A stretch of 23,049 bases of DNA, from the IMG/VR virus record IMGVR_UViG_3300032309_002412, positions 1 through 23,049 of that record; one strand, 5' to 3'. The translations under genes were made by a program, and so were the position numbers. Positions 19,541 through 23,049 of the stretch are shown one piece after another (within the stretch, counting starts at the first letter, position 1; each line of letters starts with the position of its first letter). A model generated the notes under the pieces. The model ran no database searches. It saw only the letters and a list, made by a program, of their open reading frames with translations, and was not told where the DNA came from. Source of the DNA: a virus.

Positions 19541-20617
19541 ATGGCGTTGAAAATAAAGGATGTAATTGGATTAATAATTACCTATGTTGGAACCAAGTCA
19601 TTAGGTGCAGTTCCGTTAAAGCCCGCCATTGGAGTTAACATACAAGGGACTCCAGCCATGTCTGTAGATCTGTTTGCTGTTTTAGGTGGTATGTTTCCCA
19701 ACTTGTCTGCTGCTATTAGCAGCACTTTAACCAAGGCATTCGATGGCCTAGCACTAAGTTTAGGGCTTGATCCTAAAAATCTTTTCATGTCCAGCCCACT
19801 AGGGCCAATAGCAAAAGACATTAGCAACACGGTAAACAGTTTTGTTAGTGACCTTAAACTTAGTGCTAATATTGGTATGGACGCTGTTACTAGTGAATTT
19901 AACACAGCAGTGGGTGCTTTAAAGTCCACCGCTGATCAGGTCTTGGGGTTGCCCTCAACGGCTTGGGGGTCATTAGATTTTGGACCAGGGGCTGACCTGA
20001 TATCTTCTGGCGCCCAAATACTGAATCCGGCAGCATTAACTAGTAACCTAACAGGTACGATAGCTAATTCAGTTGCAATAGATCAAGCTATACAGAAAGG
20101 CACAACAACTATTTTATTAGATGCGGCCAAAGCTGATATATCTCTTATTAGCTCTAGATTGACGGGTGCGTTGGATCAAACTGCTAGAGATCTACTAGGG
20201 CAAGAATTAAAAACCACACTGCAGAGTTATACAGGGCAATTTAACGCTCAAGTGTCGGCATTTGAGACGGCTGCAGCCGACATTAATAAAAGTATGAACT
20301 CAGTATCAGAGATGTCGGCTCAAATAGTTCCCCCTAGTATAAACATTAAAGGTGGTGAAGCCATAATGGCTGAGATGGAGAAGTCCAAGGCCCTATACAC
20401 CCCCGAGCAACTAAATTCTGCTGCAGCAATAGTGGCCAGATGGGATGCAGCAGTTCTGCCAGTCTTTAAAGAACAAGTTTTACCCACTATAGACGAAGCA
20501 TTGGCCATGGAATCCAATACCAGCATAACCGCTACTGATCGACTAGCGGCCGCATCCACAGGCATTACATACAACAACGGCTACCCCGACGGAGTCAACT
20601 TGCGGTATGACACTTAA
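19541..20617 (+). CDS. Late-expressed helical protein, unknown function (possible virion protein)
   Basis: The 358-aa product is rich in Ala, Ser, Leu and Thr with few charges. The N-terminal ~60 residues are hydrophobic (VIGLIITYVGTKSLGAVPLK; MSVDLFAVLGGMFPNLS). A long run of amphipathic helices follows (SNTVNSFVSDLKLSANIGMD; DLLGQELKTTLQSYTGQFNA; FETAAADINKSMNSVSEMSA), with a Tyr/Asn-rich C-terminus (GITYNNGYPDGVNLRYDT). No TM helix is certain and no catalytic motif is seen. The exact late promoter and strong GGAGG suggest high late expression, as for a structural or internal (ejected) protein. I do not recognise the family. Its stop shares TTAA with the stop of the convergent peptidase gene. 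Confidence 0.72.
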   Translation: MALKIKDVIGLIITYVGTKSLGAVPLKPAIGVNIQGTPAMSVDLFAVLGGMFPNLSAAISSTLTKAFDGLALSLGLDPKNLFMSSPLGPIAKDISNTVNSFVSDLKLSANIGMDAVTSEFNTAVGALKSTADQVLGLPSTAWGSLDFGPGADLISSGAQILNPAALTSNLTGTIANSVAIDQAIQKGTTTILLDAAKADISLISSRLTGALDQTARDLLGQELKTTLQSYTGQFNAQVSAFETAAADINKSMNSVSEMSAQIVPPSINIKGGEAIMAEMEKSKALYTPEQLNSAAAIVARWDAAVLPVFKEQVLPTIDEALAMESNTSITATDRLAAASTGITYNNGYPDGVNLRYDT

Positions 20618-21366
20618 ATATCCAGTGCAACGTCAAACACCCAATTGTCCATGGTTTCTTGACGCATGTAATCAAAGGTTAGCCAACAGTAGCCGCCCAT
20701 GCACCAGTCTGTACCAAAGCTGTTTCTGGCCAGCACCAATTCGCGTTTGAGGTCATAGCCCACCAAACACATGGCATGCCCGCCCAAGGGTTCTGCACCA
20801 GCTGCGGGCAATGTTAGTATGTAATCAGTGGAGTCTTCTAACCGATCAAATTCTCTATAAACCAGTAGACTAAATGTTATGGGTCGGTCAGAATTCAACA
20901 CGTCTAGTATGTCGGGCAAGCCCACTACACGACGATAATTTTTGATGTTTCTTTTTTTGGCATCATCGTAACTGGCTTCGGTGGGTGTGATGTTAAAATA
21001 ATCGATTCTATAAGGCCATACACGTTCGTCGCATACACCATACTGCTGAACAGCCTTAATTGCGTCTCTGATGTAGGCGCCAACGTCTTCGTTGACCACA
21101 TCTTCCAGCAGTCTAGCATTGTAGTACACAAATAGTCTACTGAGTTCAGCGGCTTGGGCAGCATGGTCGCGATTAATCAGTAGTTCATATGCACCAACCA
21201 CTGCTTGACCAGTACAACTGCCCAACCGCCCTTGTTCTTCAACTGTACTAGCCCAGGGGCGTAGATCTACAACATCCCGCAATGGTTTCAGAGTAGATTC
21301 GTAAACAAGGTCGCGCCAATCTGAAGGATCAGCACGAACTCGATATTGTCTAGCTCGAACAGTCAT
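20614..21366 (-). CDS. Papain-like (C1-family) cysteine peptidase
   Basis: The 250-aa product carries a complete C1 active site. The oxyanion Gln45 and nucleophile Cys51 lie in VEEQGRLGSCTGQAVVGAYE, His197 in LGGHAMCLVGYD, and Asn215 in ARNSFGTDWCMGGYCWL. Cathepsins are made as proenzymes, but here the mature-type motif VDLRPW begins at residue ~33, so there is no long propeptide. No signal peptide is apparent. The family is widespread in bacteria but unusual in phages. Possible roles are processing virion proteins, degrading host surface or intracellular proteins, or acting on the structural products of its own operon. Its ATG overlaps the upstream stop (TAATG), so the genes are coupled. Confidence 0.88.
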   Translation of the reverse strand: MTVRARQYRVRADPSDWRDLVYESTLKPLRDVVDLRPWASTVEEQGRLGSCTGQAVVGAYELLINRDHAAQAAELSRLFVYYNARLLEDVVNEDVGAYIRDAIKAVQQYGVCDERVWPYRIDYFNITPTEASYDDAKKRNIKNYRRVVGLPDILDVLNSDRPITFSLLVYREFDRLEDSTDYILTLPAAGAEPLGGHAMCLVGYDLKRELVLARNSFGTDWCMGGYCWLTFDYMRQETMDNWVFDVALDI

Positions 21367-22097
21367 TACACTGGAACTGTAATTGGCATGTTAAATTTTT
21401 CTGGAAACTGCCTAACTATACCTGTAGCAAAAGTGTTTGCGAAGTCGGTCCCGGTATTGCCCATTCCGCTGCCGGTAAAGATGTCAACAATACGATCAGC
21501 AAGTGCAATATCTTCGGCCCATTTCTTGTTATCGCGTGCTTGAATTTGTGCAATCCATGTGTTCACTGCCACTGTGAAAATGTCACGTACGGCTGCAGCA
21601 GGCCAATGTTTGGGATTAGCACTGTCTAATAATGTTGCAAAAAAGTCAACATCACGCATCACACTGGTCTTCAAGTCGTCAATACTTTTACCAGACTTGA
21701 CAGCACGAGCAATGTCAGCAATACCTGTGGCAATTTTTTTCAAATACATGTCAACTTCGTTACCAGCAGATTCCCCGTAATAGGCACGCACAACAGCGCC
21801 AATTGCTGCAACATCTTTAGTTAGCTGCTCGTCAATTGCTGCTGCGTCTGCTGTAGAATCTAAAACACTGATAATATGACTGCGAATACGCTGAACATAA
21901 TTGCCCAACAGTTTGTGTGCAGCAGTATTTAATTGCTCGGCTTGATCTGTCATCATACGCATGGCAGGGGGGCTAGTAGTAGTGGTAGTAATAGTGCCGG
22001 TAGCGACAGGATAACATTCCAACTTGCTTTTCATCCGCAGTGCTTCAGGATGGTCAAAATGCTCTTCTACGATGGTGTGAGTGATTTTCTTGTACAT
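21366..22097 (-). CDS. Helical-bundle protein with short Thr linker, uncharacterised
   Basis: The 243-aa product (start at 22097, preceded by AAAAGGA) has an N-terminal segment (MYKKITHTIVEEHFDHPEAL), a Thr-Pro linker (TGTITTTTTSPPAM) and a ~190-residue all-helical domain. The domain's landmarks (AYYGESAGN, DSANPKHWPAAAVRDIF, ATGIVRQFPEKF) match my memory of an uncharacterised bacterial helical-bundle family with a 'FYG ... NP.W ... GI..QFP' pattern. I recall no experimental function. A longer start at 22139 would overlap the upstream gene by 16 bases and has a weaker ribosome site. Together with the peptidase (TAATG overlap) and collagen-like fibre it forms a minus-strand operon. The fibre-type Thr linker hints that it is virion-attached. 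Confidence 0.7.
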   Translation of the reverse strand: MYKKITHTIVEEHFDHPEALRMKSKLECYPVATGTITTTTTSPPAMRMMTDQAEQLNTAAHKLLGNYVQRIRSHIISVLDSTADAAAIDEQLTKDVAAIGAVVRAYYGESAGNEVDMYLKKIATGIADIARAVKSGKSIDDLKTSVMRDVDFFATLLDSANPKHWPAAAVRDIFTVAVNTWIAQIQARDNKKWAEDIALADRIVDIFTGSGMGNTGTDFANTFATGIVRQFPEKFNMPITVPV

Positions 22098-22123
22098 GAT
22101 TGGTCCTTTTAAGTGTAAAATTT

Positions 22124-22831
22124 TCAAATTGTCTGCCATCTTGTTCCATCAAAAACCACTGTGATAGCAGCATTGCTGCCCAGTGTCTTTGACGATGACC
22201 CGTCGATGGTGTTCGGGTTGGTTGGGAAAACCTTGACGTTGCTGTTGTCTTGATTTTTAATCACGTAAATTCTGCCCAGCAATCCTAAGGGCAGTGTAAT
22301 GTCAATGCCACCATTGGTAGCACCAATATAGTAGTCTGAGCTGGTTGCTTTATAATCATCGCCGGTGAGCTTGACATGTACAAACTTTGAGTCGTCATCT
22401 GTTCCTGCGCTGCCGGTGTAGCCGATACCTATACTTCCAGTGAATCCGGTGCTACCTGTGAATCCTCTAGATCCCACAAAGCCGACTGACCCAACGAATC
22501 CAGTGCTACCTGTGAATCCAGTGCTACCTGTGAATCCAGTGCTACCAGTAAAACCATGCTCGCCTGCACTACCTGTGAATCCAGTGCTACCAGTAAAACC
22601 ATGCTCGCCTGCACTACCAGTGTATCCAACTTGCCCGTCTGTACTTAGAATACCCTCAGGTGTTATAGCTAGTCCTGCACCAATTTGAACTACCCCAAGA
22701 TTGGTGGTAGTGGCTACATCAGCATCTAGCACAACTGGTAGCGCCCCAGCTGGTGCTAAAGGTACAGGTGCTGGATTTTGTTTTAAACCCTGACCGGCTA
22801 TAACAGTATTTGGGGTTCTTGTGTAGGCCAT
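22124..22831 (-). CDS. Collagen-like repeat fibre protein
   Basis: The 235-aa product has an N-terminal beta-type region (1-66; [20 protein letters not shown], typical of phage fibre spacers), a collagen-like Gly-X-Y tract (about 68-142) built from GFTGST, GSAGEH and GFVGSV units, and a C-terminal beta domain (about 145-235; [38 protein letters not shown]; ending [11 protein letters not shown]). This C-terminal domain matches the common phage fibre trimerisation/tip module seen with 'NP.TIDG' and 'W..I' endings. The protein should form a trimeric rod with a globular tip. The ribosome site is AAGGAAATACC before the ATG, 9 bases after the preceding stop. Role is adsorption or decoration, inferred. 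Confidence 0.87.
   Translation of the reverse strand: MAYTRTPNTVIAGQGLKQNPAPVPLAPAGALPVVLDADVATTTNLGVVQIGAGLAITPEGILSTDGQVGYTGSAGEHGFTGSTGFTGSAGEHGFTGSTGFTGSTGFTGSTGFVGSVGFVGSRGFTGSTGFTGSIGIGYTGSAGTDDDSKFVHVKLTGDDYKATSSDYYIGATNGGIDITLPLGLLGRIYVIKNQDNSNVKVFPTNPNTIDGSSSKTLGSNAAITVVFDGTRWQTI
22531..22618 (-). repeat. 43-base perfect direct repeat (45-base period) in collagen-like tract
   Basis: The 43-base segments at 22531-22573 and 22576-22618 are identical, set 45 bases apart. They lie in a wider array (about 22440-22630) of 9- and 18-base units encoding GFTGST. Near-identity at DNA level implies recent duplication or slippage that changes rod length in whole Gly-X-Y steps. Confidence 0.88.
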
Positions 22832-22840
22832 GGTATTTCC

Positions 22841-23049
22841 TTATAATTGGATTATGGTGCAACGCACACTGGGAGTCACTGGTCTTACAGGACCAACTTG
22901 TGCCGGCACTGTTAACAATCTCATGGCTGTATCGGCACTGGACCAAGCTACTTCTACATAGTCTCCAGCAGTCAGTGTCAGTGAAAAATTCCAACTGGCC
23001 ACTATCACACCAACTGCACCTATGACCACACTATGTGAGTTAGAGTCAG
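22841..23049 (-). CDS. 5'-truncated fibre/tail protein, C-terminal part
   Basis: The minus-strand frame is open from the right edge to the TAA at 22841-22843, giving ~69 residues. The sequence SWNFSLTLTAGDYVEVAWSS, then MRLLTVPAQ and P-S-V, resembles the C-terminal beta domain of phage fibre/appendage proteins with a 'W.F.VTL.AGDY.E..WSS.D' pattern. The GTG at 23027-23029 is not a convincing start because the frame continues upstream (DSNSHS). It is the first gene visible of the minus-strand operon; its promoter is outside the window. Confidence 0.72.
   Translation of the reverse strand, partial: DSNSHSVVIGAVGVIVASWNFSLTLTAGDYVEVAWSSADTAMRLLTVPAQVGPVRPVTPSVRCTIIQL

Noticed and set aside
22098-22139. 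Longer start for the helical-bundle gene at 22139
   Set aside because: It overlaps the preceding gene and has a weaker ribosome site than AAAAGGA before 22097. Not excluded.
22440-22630. Spaced direct repeats as a possible CRISPR array
   Set aside because: The repeat units are in frame, have 9-base sub-periodicity, encode Gly-X-Y collagen-like sequence and have no unique spacers.
22440-22688. Plus-strand Pro/Val/Asn repeat ORF opposite the collagen-like tract
   Set aside because: Mirror of the Gly-X-Y repeat. The minus-strand frame has a fibre-like N- and C-terminal domain and a ribosome site.

Overview
The window looks like part of a large, T4-like tailed-phage (myovirus) genome with moderate GC. 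Five things point that way. There are several copies of the T4-type late promoter octamer TATAAATA. A class Ia ribonucleotide reductase pair sits beside a tRNA cluster. There are long multidomain tail-fibre genes with threonine linkers. Genes are tightly packed with ATGA, TAATG and GTGA junctions. There are auxiliary genes typical of aquatic T4-like phages (Hsp20, FkbM-type methyltransferase, MGME1-like nuclease). Near-perfect TTGACA-N17-TATAAT promoters suggest a host with a standard sigma-70, probably a proteobacterium; this is inference, and no gene here fixes the host.

Layout. Positions 1-2257 hold five small conserved-looking phage genes of unknown function: a 5'-truncated ORF, a coiled-coil/tail-anchor membrane protein, and three overlapping ORFs that may be prohead-core or virion-associated. 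A PD-(D/E)XK exonuclease follows at 2319-3002. Positions 3026-9419 are a receptor-binding/tail-fibre block: a pectate-lyase-fold fibre, a seven-repeat beta-propeller fibre, a glycine-rich fibre and a one-domain Ig-like protein. They are built from a shared kit of Thr-rich linkers, Calx-beta-like domains and HYDIN-like Ig domains. Positions 9420-12483 hold nrdA-nrdB behind a strong promoter and a structured leader. Positions 12534-15550 hold an LSm-like protein, a SleB-type membrane-anchored cell-wall hydrolase, a small acidic protein, a GIY-YIG nuclease that appears to be transcribed leaderless, a minimal deaminase and a four-TM coiled-coil membrane protein.

Positions 15613-19167 are the most striking part: ClpX, ribosomal protein bS21, Hsp20, ClpS, an FkbM-type methyltransferase and (opposite strand) a J-domain protein. 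These could together redirect host translation and protein quality control. ClpX keeps the ClpP-docking IGF loop, but no ClpP is present in the window, so host ClpP is the likely partner. ClpS keeps the NDD motif but carries N in place of the alpha-amino-binding histidine and F in place of the gatekeeper methionine. Positions 19193-19479 are a promoter plus three tRNAs (Ser-GCU, Gly-UCC, Arg-UCU). Positions 19494-20617 are a late gene of unknown function. From 20614 to the right edge a minus-strand operon encodes a truncated fibre protein, a collagen-like fibre, a helical protein and a papain-like cysteine peptidase.

Working model: early/middle genes (RNR, GIY-YIG, ClpX, tRNAs) use sigma-70-like promoters and structural genes use T4-like late promoters. 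RNR and possibly the deaminase supply dNTPs. bS21, tRNAs, ClpX/ClpS, Hsp20 and the J-protein adjust translation and proteostasis. The fibres, hydrolase and peptidase act at the cell surface. All family calls are by eye; no database search was run.
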